Below are positions 51,897 through 62,877 of a stretch of DNA of 64,000 nt, piece after piece; position 1 is the first letter of the stretch; each line of letters starts with the position of its first letter. The position numbers and the translations under genes were made by a program. Origin of the DNA: Cranoglanis bouderius (taxonomy: Eukaryota; Chordata; Actinopteri; Siluriformes; Cranoglanididae); NCBI GenBank assembly GCA_023630585.1, contig CM042544.1, forward strand, positions 9,929,256 to 9,993,255, in the 5' to 3' direction. The notes under the pieces were generated by a model that did no database searches, was not told the DNA's origin, and saw only the letters and a list, made by a program, of their open reading frames with translations.

Positions 51897-52671
51897 TGTA
51901 TGATTATGATTGGATCACCATCTGATCAGGCAACCGAATGCTTAGTCAACGTTCTGCTACATGCTAGTTAAGGTAGTGCCACATAAAAGAAAAATAATTG
52001 GAGAGAAAAAGCTTGCACCCTGGTATAATGATCACACATGCACCTTAAAACGGACCACTCAAAAATTAGAATGTAAATGGCGTCAAACCAAATTGGTAGT
52101 ACTTCAAACAGCATGGAAGGAGAGCCTCCTGAACTATAGAAAATCTCTTAGTGCTGCTAGATCAATCTATCTCTCTACCCTAATTGAAGATAACAAAAAA
52201 TCTTATTTAATACTGTAGCAAAATTAACTAGGAATAAGACCACAATAGAAACATGCACACGATCATTATATAGCAGCGATGATCTCATGAATTTTTTTCA
52301 GTGGCAAAATTGAAAACATCAGACAAAAAATTCAGACTATTAATTTAAAACTAGACAGTCTTATAACTAACCCTGTAGATAATAATATAACCATATCAGA
52401 TCAGCGATTAGAATGCTTTTCTCCCCTCGAGAGACCTGGTTAAAGTGCTAAATGTCCTGCTTCTGGCCTCTGATCTGCTTGTGTTGCTTGACCTTAGTGT
52501 AGCTTTTGATACCATACTACTCTCCTTGATGGAATAAAAAATGTTGTTGGCATTAAGGGAACAGCCCTCTCCTGGCTCAGGTCTTATTTGACTGATCGTT
52601 ATCAGTTCGTTGATGTACAGCAAATGGTGACTTCTCATACAGTACTGAGGTAAAGTTTGGTGTTCCGCTAG
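51897..52671 (+). pseudogene. L2 ORF2 fragment (copy 4), linker and RT start
   Basis: Frame 51961-52218 has VVPHKRKIIGEKKLAPWYND, TTQKLECKWRQTK and LLNYRKSLSAARSIYLSTLI. Further on are IENIRQKIQTI-like residues (about 52300), LLVLLDLSVAFDTI-like residues near 52485-52515 and KFGVP at 52652-52666, where the solo LTR interrupts the PQG box. The usual NLPFISKI segment is deleted near 52440. Confidence 0.75.
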
Positions 52672-53122
52672 TGTTACCATTCCCTCTCACATGCTTCCAG
52701 GTTCAGTGACACTGACTCTGTTGATAGTTTACACGTGTGTTTTGTTTTGGTTTATGTCCTGTCTCCACCCCTGTGATGTCATTGGTTCCTCCCTCATGCC
52801 TCAGCTGTCTTGTATTACTTCCCTAATTACAATGTGTATTTAAACCCCTTGTGTTTCTGTGTTCGGCACGAAGTATTTGCTCAGTTACTATGTGTGCTGT
52901 CTTTACTAAGCCTTTTCTTCTTGTTTCCCCGTTTTCTGGTTTTGATCCTGTTTCCGCCTCATATTATTGATTCCTATCTACCCCTGTTCATTCCTGTTTG
53001 TAAATCGCCTGACCCACACCTGTTCATGACCATGTTTCTGCTTGCCGTTTTGTATTTGTCTGCCTATTGCTTTAATAAAACTCTAAACTGCATTTACATC
53101 CAGCTAGCCCCATATCATTACA
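52672..53122 (+). mobile_element. Solo LTR (451 bp) with perfect 5-bp duplication
   Basis: Starts TGTTACC and ends ATTACA, flanked by GCTAG (52667-52671, 53123-53127). TATA-like GTATTTAAACC near 52839 and AATAAAACTC near 53084. It sits inside the L2 reverse transcriptase between GVP and the following codons. Confidence 0.9.
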
Positions 53123-53127
53123 GCTAG

Positions 53128-53745
53128 ATTCTGTTTTAGGCCCACTTCCCTTTTCTTTATATATGCTACCTCTGGTTAAAATTATTCATAAACACGGTAT
53201 TAGCTTCCAGTGTTATGCTGATGACACACAGTTGTCTGTTTCAGCAAAGCCAGATGATAAACACCAGCTTAATTAAGTTGAGCAATGTGTAAAGGACATT
53301 AGACACTGGATGCTTATTAACTTCCTTTTACTTAATTATGACAAGACAGAAGTACTTGTACTAGGACCACATGTAGCTAGAAGTAAGCTTTCTGATTACA
53401 TAGTAACTCTGGGTGGCCTTTCTGTTTCATCATGTGCAGCAGTAAAAGACCTTGGTGTGATTATTGACTCCAGTCTTTCATTTGAAGCTCATGTAGATAA
53501 TATCACTAGCCTTCTTTCATCTCAGAAATATTGCTAAGATAAGAAATATAATGTCACTACAAGACGCAGAAAAATAAGCTTTTTGTTACCTCTAGGTCTT
53601 GGATTATTGTAATGCCTTACTATCTGGATGTTCCAGTAGGTGCATAAACAAGCTCTAGTTAGTCCAGAATGCAGCTGCAAGAGTCCTTACTAGAACCAGA
53701 AGATATGACCACATCACCCCTATCTTATCCACACTGGATTAAAGA
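53128..53745 (+). pseudogene. L2 reverse transcriptase C-terminal part (copy 4)
   Basis: Continues after the solo LTR with LGPLPFSLYML-like residues, HKHGISFQCYADDTQLSVSA (YADD intact), a stop, then MLINFLLLNYDKTEVLVLGP, VKDLGVIIDSSLSFEAHVDN and NKL-LVQNAAARVLTRTRRYD. Broken by several stops and small indels. Confidence 0.82.
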
Positions 53746-54265
53746 TCATTGAGATTACTGAGGATGGTACCACTTAAAAAACCATGAAGATGGCTTTGGA
53801 CCTCAATTCATATGAACAGTTATGCTATGATGGCTTAGGACTACAGGACTGCAATTGCCACAAACATTTTGCAAGTCTCCATCAGTGAACAGTGGATAAG
53901 TTCAACAAAACAGACTAAATTGTAATGAATTTCCTGGTTACACAACTGCACTATTTGACCATGTAGTACACAGTTATAGAAGGGATTTATTTATAATTGC
54001 ACTATCCGGTGTCACACAGATGAGGATGGGTTCCCTTTTGAGTCTGGTTCCTCTCCAGGTTTCTTCCACATATCGTCTCAGGGATTTTTTCCTTGCCAGT
54101 ATCAATTCTGGCTTGCTCAAAAATTTGCCTATGGCTTGGGATAAATTCATACTTGTAAAATCTATATTGTGAATTTATATATTTCTGTAAAGTTGCTTTG
54201 GGACAATGTCCATTGTTAAAAGCGCTATACAAATGAAACTGAATTGAACTAAATTGAATTGAATC
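53746..54265 (+). repeat. L2 3' UTR and tail (copy 4)
   Basis: Matches the 3' UTRs at 44260-44788 (plus) and 32226-32640 (minus), with TATCCGGTGTCAC and CTTTGGGACAATGTCCATTG landmarks. Ends in TTGAATTGAATC. Confidence 0.85.
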
Positions 54266-54374
54266 TTGAAAAAAAGACCAATCGTACCTAATGCACTTTT
54301 AAGTTGCACTTAAATTCCATATTTATGCCCATAGTTTTTTTTAAATGAGATGTCCAACAAGCTCATATACTGTC

Positions 54375-55400
54375 CTCTCTGAAAGTATTGGAATGGCAAG
54401 GCCATTTCTTTTGTTTTTGCTATACACTGAAGACATTTGGGTTTGAGATCAAAACGTAATTGAGACGCTAGATCATAATTTCAGCTTTCATTTTCCTATA
54501 TTTACATTTAGATGTGTTAAATAACTTAAAACATGGCATCTTTGGTGGAAGACCATCCAATTTATAGGTGAGAAAAAGATAGTAAAGATAGTAACAGATA
54601 GGAACAGATAGTTTTAAAGTTAATTAAAGTAAATAACACTTAATGTTTGGTTCCATATCCCTTGCTTGCAATTGTATCAAGCTGGCAACCCAATGACATC
54701 ACCAAAGTGCATTCTTGTTTTCTGATGCTTTTCCAGGCTTGTACTACAGCTTATTTCAGTTGTATATTTCTCCATTCAGTCTCCTCTTCAGGAGCTGAAA
54801 TGCAGGTCTGGGGATTTACTTGGCCAGTCTAAAACCTTTCTTGTTTTCTCCTGAGGAAGCCCTTTGTTGTGTTGGCAGAGTGTTTGGGGTCATTGTCTTG
54901 CTCAGTGATGAAATTCCTCCCAATTAGGATGCATTTCTCTGTTTGGCAAACAGAAATTGGCAAATAGAATGTTTCCGTACACTTCTGAATTCAATCTGCT
55001 GCTACGATCATGAGTTACATCATCAATAAAGATTAGTGAGCTCATTCCAGAAAAAGTCATGCAAGCCATGACACTGTTTTGGAGCATGAGCATATCCTTT
55101 CTTTCTCCACACTTTGGCCTTTCCATTACTTTGGTAGAGGTTAATCTTGGTTCCAGAACTTTTGTGGCTCATCTCTGTATTTCTTTGCGAATTCCAGTCT
55201 GGCCTTCTGATTCTTACTGTTGATGAGCTTTTATCTAGTGGTATGGCCTCTATATTTCTGCTCTCAAAGTCTTCTTCAAACGGTGGATTCTGATACCTTC
55301 ACCCCCCATGGAGGCTGTTGATGAGGTCACTGACTGTTGTTTTGGGGATTATTTCACAGCTCTCACAATGTTTCAGTCCTCAGCTGCTGCTGTACTTGCA
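54375..55400 (-). mobile_element. Decayed Tc1-like element (family E)
   Basis: The left end reads CTCTCTGAAAGTATTGGAAT then GCTATACACTGAAGACATTT, features of another fish Tc1-like family. The interior on the minus strand keeps scattered transposase words with many breaks. The right end was not found, and the sequence is lost near 55400. No usable frame. Confidence 0.6.
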
Positions 55401-55404
55401 CATA

Positions 55405-56250
<846 letters not shown>

Positions 56251-56376
56251 ATATGTTACACAGAGAATGTGGTCTGGTATAGTTTATCTCTGCTGGTTTC
56301 TTGAGCCGAACATTAAAAATCTGACACGCCGAAGCCATCCTCTTACTGTAACGCAAACTGTATGTATTGCTTTGCG

Positions 56377-57278
56377 GTTCTTTGTGAACTCGGGTTGGAT
56401 TTGTTTGGTTTTGTCAACTCAGAACTTACTCTGCAACTCTGAGTTTGTTCAGCTCACTTTGTGAAACAGGCCTCATTGCCATGGTAACTTATGCTACACA
56501 GTTAACCTGCTCTGGAGCAGGTTTTATTCTGGGTAAGAAAACTCTAATTCAACTTGGACCAATCAGCTGCGAGCAAAGTGATAAATCTGACACATCAAAG
56601 TTAACCCTTTAGTGGTTGTAGAGTTCACATCTTTACAACCACTAAATCATTTGTGTAGCTCAGAGTGCAAATAATTTTGGGGACAGACACAGTCCCCTTG
56701 TTTTTCCCGATGACCATCTGTACGCTGAAGCTGCTCTTACTGTACTGCAAACTGTATGTATTGCTTTTATTGCTTTGCAGTCCTTTGCGAGTGGTACAGA
56801 TTTTCATGTGGTGGCATTATTCCTGTCCTAATACAGTACTGTGCAAAAGTATGTAGAAGTCATAAAATAAAAAATATTGTACTAAAAAAATTAGGGTGCC
56901 TAAAACTTTTGCACAGTACTGTATATTGTCACAGATTGATATTTATTTATTAATATGTAATTAAAATAATTTATATTAAATGAAATTACATGAAATATGT
57001 TGGGGTTATAAGTTTTCAATCCGTTTATTCTAATTGTGAGCCTATAACTGTACTTATGCATTGTTGAACGCTATTGGCGGTTTGCTGCAAACATCTGGCT
57101 TTTATATGCACGCGCATGTTGAGTAAACCTTGATATAGAGTTAAAACCTGGGTTGACTGAGAAAGTTGATAACCAGCAACCTTAATTAACTCGGGTTGGA
57201 TTTGTTTGGTTTTGTCAACTCAAAACTTACTCTGGAGTTTTGAGTTGTTCAACTCGCTTCGTGAAACAGGCCTCTGAT
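56377..57278. repeat. Direct repeat pair flanking an AT-rich interior
   Basis: CTCGGGTTGGATTTGTTTGG, then CAACTCAGAACTTACTCT, then TTTGTGAAACAGGCCTC at 56389-56474 recurs at 57191-57275 with few changes (about 85 bp). A shorter pair, TGCAAACTGTATGTATTGCTTT, is at 56352 and 56743. This looks like subterminal repeats of a non-autonomous DNA transposon whose ends I could not define. Confidence 0.6.
56834..56921. mobile_element. 88-bp Tc1-like mini-element
   Basis: CAGTACTGTGCAAAAGT at one end and ACTTTTGCACAGTACTG at the other are perfect 17-bp inverted repeats, with TA on both sides (56832-56833, 56922-56923). About 54 bp of AT-rich interior. The ends match family B (10374). Confidence 0.85.
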
Positions 57279-57683
57279 GTTACCAAGCCTTTGGTAATTG
57301 TTGCTTCCCTGGTTGTTTTTGACACAGTTTGTTTATGGTTTCTGATTTCTGCTTTGCCTAGTCTAGTCTGTTTGCTGACCTGAAACAGAGCCAAGGCTCC
57401 AAACAAACCAAAATGATGCATGAAAAATTGGTGTAAAACAAAAAGAGTGGAAAAGGCAGCTTTTTATCTGGACTTTGGAGTCAAAGGAATCTGACAATAA
57501 CCATTGGTTAAATCTTGTGTTAAATAAAAGCAAACTGTTCATAATCAATCGAACAGTTAATTGGGTACTGGACCACTGGAGAAACCCTTCAGCCCTTCAA
57601 CCAAGACAACAGGGCTGCTCCAATTTATGGGAAATCAGAAAATTCTATCAGAAATAAATACTGACTTAGATAACATTGGGCAC

Positions 57684-57768
57684 GATTTCCAGGCTCTTGT
57701 GCAGTGCCCTGTGCCCTAATACAGGTGGTATTACATGAAAAGTGGCACTGCACAAGAGCCTGAAAATC
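57684..57768. other. Hairpin with 25-bp stem
   Basis: Left arm 57684-57708 and right arm 57744-57768 pair at 24 of 25 positions (core CAGGCTCTTGTGCAGTGCC), loop 35 bases. The size suits a pre-miRNA-like transcript or a tiny inverted-repeat element. No TA or other clear target duplication at the edges. Confidence 0.7.
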
Positions 57769-57881
57769 ATTTTGTATTGAATAACTGTATTGCAACACAA
57801 TTCTGTTGTACTAAATAAAAAAAAAATCACATAGGCATTAATTATTCATTTAACTTGTTTTATTCTCAACACAAACATTGC

Positions 57882-57885
<4 letters not shown>

Positions 57886-57950
<65 letters not shown>
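57886..57950. repeat. (GT)n microsatellite
   Basis: 65 bp of GT. Confidence 0.98.
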
Positions 57951-57951
<1 letters not shown>

Positions 57952-58330
57952 CTCTGCACTCCATGTTCTGAGCTTGAAATCTATGTCTGTTTATGTGGGT
58001 TAACTGCACACACGTAGGCTATGCTCTGCCTCAGCCACCCCATGCCACCCCTTTAAACATGCCCCTGTCTGGGACAGTGAGAGGTGGTCTAAACAGCACT
58101 CCACATGCACTCCGTTCTAATGGCCCAACTCAGTCCATGTCAATTCTTTTGAAGGGGACCTTGATTAATGGTAATTTGTCCCCAAAATGCATGGAGTCCC
58201 CAAAAATGAGTCCTCAACACACAATGTGTTTGGCCCAGAAATTTTATTAGGATGGGCACAAGCAGAAATTTGAACATCCTGCACGGAATCAGACTTTAGT
58301 AGATTTGGGTCTGTTTAAAACATCAAGGCC
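57951..58330. other. No gene recognised
   Basis: No repeat or coding signal that I can support. Confidence 0.4.
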
Positions 58331-58904
58331 TGAATAATCACTGATATTGCATTACACTCCAGGTTGATCAGGGAAGGCCTGAGGCATGTCAGGGATCCAG
58401 GACCAGTGTCCCCACTTACATAAGAGAACACTGGTTCTGGAAATGCCTGGCTTTCCCTCAGTGCCAGCAAACCTGCATGGGCCTGGCCATGGTCCTCGTG
58501 GGCACAGGAGGTTCTCCCTATGTGGAGAGAGAGAGCATGGGGAGACATTGGGGAGGATGAAGAGGGAGTAAAAGCAGGGTGAAAGCTGAGTCAGCATTGC
58601 TGGTTCCGGGGCTGGAACAGGAGGGGGAGAAGAGAGAGAGCAAGAGAGACATCTGGACCAGGGAACCCCAACAAGTGGTCCTCTGCCAGCTGTATGGCTT
58701 CATTGAGAGATGCCGGCCAGTGGCACTGGATCCACTCTGCTGTTTTTCCTGTGATTCAATGAAATGCTGCACAAATATGAAAGGCCACTCCACGAGCTTC
58801 AGGGTCTCAAAGCTTCGGCAGTGTTCCTCCAGTGTCTGTCCCATTGCAGTACTGCCCTTTTTGTGTCCTGGTACTCCAGCCTCAACCTTATACTCAATAC
58901 TCAT
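58331..58904 (-). pseudogene. Possible Gypsy gag-like fragment
   Basis: A 128-codon minus-strand frame (58904-58518) has TAMGQTLEEHCRSFETLK followed by WPFIFVQHFIESQEK. The LEEH-x-x-x-F spacing and aromatic stretch recall fish Gypsy capsid proteins, and the Pro/Ser-rich downstream part in another frame (58597-58352) would fit. The match is weak, and host intergenic sequence with a chance frame is the alternative. Confidence 0.25.
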
Positions 58905-59319
58905 TTTGAGTATTGAGAAGCAATACTCTTACATAATCTCTTTTTTGCCGGTGATCTCGTAGCCTCACCATGGCAACTAAGTGAAATGATCACACATACT
59001 TCTTCAGCTACGTTCGTCCTTTTTTTGTAGAAGATTAAAACTTCATCGCTGACTGATACGTTCCTGCTGTAAATGTGCTTATATTCATAACACTACTGTT
59101 TCAGCCTTTGATTTAGCATATCCTGATTGTTAGTGCAGCAGTGAACAGCACAAGTTCTCTCAGAACTCACATTTTCACAATCCACAGTTATACTACAACA
59201 TGTATTAAAAACTAACGAGGAAAAGAACCCAAAATAAACAATTATAATGTAACAGAAGCACCTGGAAACACAATTCATCCTACATCCGCTAATACGGTCA
59301 CTTCTGCTAGATACTGAAG

Positions 59320-60091
59320 GGGTGCTTCTTATTTCTTATTTGTGCATCCTCAGTTCCTTTCCTCGCTTCCTTTACTTGCATCTTAGCTCCACCTCCTTAG
59401 GATGTGAGGGAAGGATGTGAGGATGAGATATGAGGAGAGAGGAATCAAAGCAAGTCGAATGGAATATCCTCACTCTCTCAAGCGTCACTTCAAAGCGACA
59501 TCAATTAATGATGACTGTGCTCAGCTGGATTACCTCACTGCACTTCAGGGATCTTCCCGTTTTTTTATGTGCCATTATGTTATTGGAGTTTGATTAATAA
59601 CAACATTCTTAATAAAGCAAAATGCCCTGATAGTATGTGAAATGTCTGGGTTATTCAACAATGAATTAATGAATAGTACATAAATTATCACATCGTTTGG
59701 CAGCTTTGCATATGCAAACATGCAAGGATCAATTAATTACAATACTCATTGTAAGCATATTATTATTTAATTATATTTCACACAAAATGCCATCACATCA
59801 TCTAAGGACTTTTTGTTTTAAATTGTGGCAGATGTAAAGGAGGAGGGGAATTTATACGTGTGTCAGGTTTTTCGACAATATACACTTCCGCATAGGATAC
59901 ACCTGTGTGCTAGGATACTCCTAGCTCCTCTGGAAGCTTACTCACTCCTTGTTCCTCGTCTCCTTGCAGTGCAGTTATAGAACTGATATGTCCTTCAAAA
60001 TGGTTGACGTCGATCGATTTCCGGGTCATGGGCTGGAGGACGGCGGAGCGATGAAACGAGGAAGCATCAATTTGAGTATTGAGAAGCACCC
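59320..60091. mobile_element. Non-autonomous inverted-repeat element (copy 2)
   Basis: 772 bp, GGGTGCTTCTTA to GAGAAGCACCC, collinear with 16905-17661 (shared GTGAGGGAAGGATGTGAGG, CATCAATTAATGATGACTGT, TTGACGTCGATCGATTTCCG). Flanks AAG and AAA do not form a clean duplication. Both copies contain GTCGATCGATTTCC near the right end. No coding. Confidence 0.8.
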
Positions 60092-61016
60092 AAAATTTTG
60101 CCCATAACAGTTTCTCCAGCTGTGGATAACACCAGAAATATCCATTTTTCCGTGCCAACACTGTCCCCTAGTGGCCGGGAGCATTTCCTTTGTGTTGCAG
60201 CTTGATTCCGCTGTGTTGTTAACTTGTGTTTGGTTTTTAAATTTCGTTGTCTTGTGCACTACTGGGCCACAGTAAAAAACCTGATTTAACACATAAAAAA
60301 CCCTGAAATTGTGCATATTTGAAAAAGGAAAAAAAAAAAAACATTTTTATCACATGAAAGTTGAGGGAAACATCCTGTACTAATCTCAGCTACACACACA
60401 CACACACACACACTGCAAAAGTTGATACAAATACAAATAATGTAAATGATGCATTCCAGGAAACTGATCTGCCCAGCTGTCTTTTCCACAGTGCAAGCAT
60501 TATACACCCTGACAGACCTCATAGAAGGACACTGTGTGTTTGCAAATGATCAAACATAGGGGGCCAAAGTAGGGGCAAAATGAGAGGGGTGTGTAATAGA
60601 GTGAGCTTCTCTGACACCTGTTGGTGAGGGGCTCTTGTTAAGCCTGGCATCACCATCACTTTCTTTTAGCAGACCCTGGGAACACACACATATGCCAGAT
60701 GAGGGTTTTGAAACGAAGAACTTTCTTTAAGTAATCTTGCCAGTTGGAGTCTGAAATGTTTCATAAGCCATTTTGCTCTTGTAATGTGAAATGGGCTGGA
60801 GATTTAACCCATAATTCTGAACGGACCTTCAATCTGCTAAATTGTCTTGCTTAAATGGATATAACTGACGAAAGAGGGGAAGTAGTGAAGTGCAGAAGTA
60901 ACTTGCCTGATGAAGGTAATGACTGTTAGACCATGAAGTAGCTTATATTGTAGCCAAAAGGCTCTGTTTCCTTGGCATGTGTATTCACTGGATCACTTTG
61001 CCAACTGGCTAGAACT

Positions 61017-61088
<72 letters not shown>

Positions 61089-61934
61089 GTTTATAAATAG
61101 CACTAGGAAAATGCTTGCTGTGCTATGACACTGACCTTAAAGATATTTACTGCTTACAGCTTTGTAGCTTTTGTTAAAACCCCAAAACTGTAACAAATAT
61201 ATCAAATAAACAGTATTCCATGCTGACTAAATACAGAAGAAATGTGCTATATCTGACAATATTGGTATTATGACCCTTCCTGGCCTGAAATGCTGGACTG
61301 GTAAATCGGTCTGGATACAATATAAATCTTGCATTGGAACATGGCTTGTCTTAAAGCTTGCCAGCATTTATCCTCTGATTTTTCATATGACATTTCACAT
61401 ACCAAAATAGAATTTGAAAACAAATTAATTTTATTTGTTTTTGTAAGTTACGAATAATTTGATACACTATACAATATTTCAATTGAAGCTTCTTAAGAAA
61501 TAGTATAATACATTATAAGGTAGCATTCCTTCCTCTAAAATCTCTGAGGGATATTTATTCATTACTGTCATTTTCCATGAGAGTATAACTTTCAGCTGCC
61601 TTTTGCAAATACTTTTACATTAAGTTAGCTACTTTTGCCAATAAATGGTTGAGAATTACCTGTCAAGTTTTAGCCTATGGCTAGGAATACTTGTAGTTCC
61701 TCAAAGTAACTTTGCATGAATTTCATAGTCTTCTATCTTGCCAATGGAAACTTTTGTTCTTTTCTTAGATTAAAAGTTTTACTATTTAAAAAACTGGTTT
61801 AAAGTGAACACAGAAGTCCACTTACTTAATTCAAATGCATATATCAGTTCCAAGTGATTGAATTGAGTTACATTAACATAATTTGTTTTCGTACATCAAA
61901 CATGATTTGATCATATATTTTCAATGCCCTGAAT
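60092..61934. other. No gene recognised; (AC)n and (TG)n tracts
   Basis: Contains AC repeats at 60393-60412 and a 70-bp TG tract at 61018-61087. Otherwise AT-rich without coding or recognised repeats. Could be host intergenic or intronic sequence. Confidence 0.45.
61018..61087. repeat. (TG)n microsatellite
   Basis: 70 bp of TG. Confidence 0.98.
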
Positions 61935-62055
61935 AAAATTAAACTTTCCCTGAGCTGAGGATTGAACCCATGCTGTTTGTGTTCTGCAACAGCACATTAC
62001 CACTGCATTATTCGACCACACACACTTTACCCATGTTAATTTAAATACTATAGTT
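61935..62055 (-). repeat. tRNA-derived SINE-like fragment
   Basis: On the minus strand an A-box-like AATGCAGTGGT (about 62010-62000) is followed about 35 bases later by a B-box-like GGGTTCAATCC (61969-61959), the spacing of an internal RNA polymerase III promoter. The sequence does not fold as a complete tRNA and no CCA-proximal stem is evident. A SINE head is more likely than a tRNA gene. Confidence 0.45.
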
Positions 62056-62517
62056 ATAGTACCTGTACCATGAGTAACTTTTGGGGGGAAGAAATACATT
62101 TAATAGTTAACTGGCCATACTTATACTCTCACTCAAGTTCATTTTTAATCACAAAAATGTACTTTTACTTCGCTACATTCGGTGCCATTCCTCCGTTACT
62201 GTTAAATATTGATGAATATATGTAGTTTTGATAATTAGTTTAATTCATGTATAATGAGGTCGCGAGCCTCGCGATACAGATACAACAATCGCTCACATTA
62301 GCGGCTCAGTCCTGGAGAGGGGGGAAGAAGCGAATGTGTCGACGGAGGTAGAACACAAACAGAGAGAGAGAGAGAGAGAGAGTTCTCCATGAATTCTGAT
62401 ACTCAGACTTAGTTTATATAGATATGTCATATAGACATTTACCCGCCTTGTGTTCCTGCTCAGCACGAGAGGGTATTACTGTTTCAGTTTCAACCCCTTT
62501 ACAGGTTTTAAAAGAAA

Positions 62518-62525
<8 letters not shown>
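62056..62525. other. No gene recognised
   Basis: Includes a short AG tract (62361-62380) and a small CpG-rich stretch (62265-62350). Confidence 0.4.

Positions 62526-62526
<1 letters not shown>

Positions 62527-62600
<74 letters not shown>
62527..62600. repeat. (AT)n microsatellite
   Basis: About 74 bp of AT with a single TTT break, followed by a T-rich run to 62640. Confidence 0.96.
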
Positions 62601-62612
<12 letters not shown>

Positions 62613-62774
62613 CTTTTTTTTCTTTTTTTTATCCATTTTTCCTCACACTGAGCTATGGCAGAATTGAGACTATCAGCCAATAAGACAGAGTATTTCCACG
62701 TATTTTCCTGTAAACCCTGTCTCATTGGTCTCCGTTCACTGAAGATATAAAATTACAAGCTGTCTTCTTTTACT

Positions 62775-62872
62775 GATGTTCAGTTACGTAGTGACAAACC
62801 GCTCCAAATCTGGTGATGTTTCAATATATATGCGGAAATATAGAAATTTTTTCACAAACTTTCAAGCACCAC
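62775..62872 (-). mobile_element. Tc1-like terminal fragment (family F)
   Basis: TTTTTTCACAAACTTTCAAG then CACCACTG precedes a TA (62871-62872 region). Read on the minus strand it is the start CAGTGGTGCTTGAAAGTTTG of another fish Tc1-like family. The partner end was not found in the window. Confidence 0.55.
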
Positions 62873-62877
62873 TGTAG

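Larger units (their letters stand above)
48125..54265 (+). mobile_element. L2-type LINE (copy 4), with nested Tc1-like element and solo LTR
   Basis: Plus-strand L2. The coding sequence resumes right after the Gypsy-like LTR (KCTFTSATAQSFI at about 48167-48205), is interrupted by family X copy 2 at the TA (48224-48225), and continues at 51897 (IGSPSDQATECLVNVLL). It is interrupted by a solo LTR at 52672, then continues to the C-terminus near 53740, a 3' UTR, and the tail GGGACAATGTCCATTG plus repeated TTGAATTGAA to 54265. Confidence 0.85.

Noticed and set aside
58315..58962. Host protein-coding gene on either strand
   Set aside because: Overlapping frames on both strands without clear domains. 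At most a weak Gypsy gag resemblance, listed at low confidence.
61935..62055. A genuine tRNA gene
   Set aside because: Internal promoter boxes are present, but a full cloverleaf cannot be drawn from the flanks.
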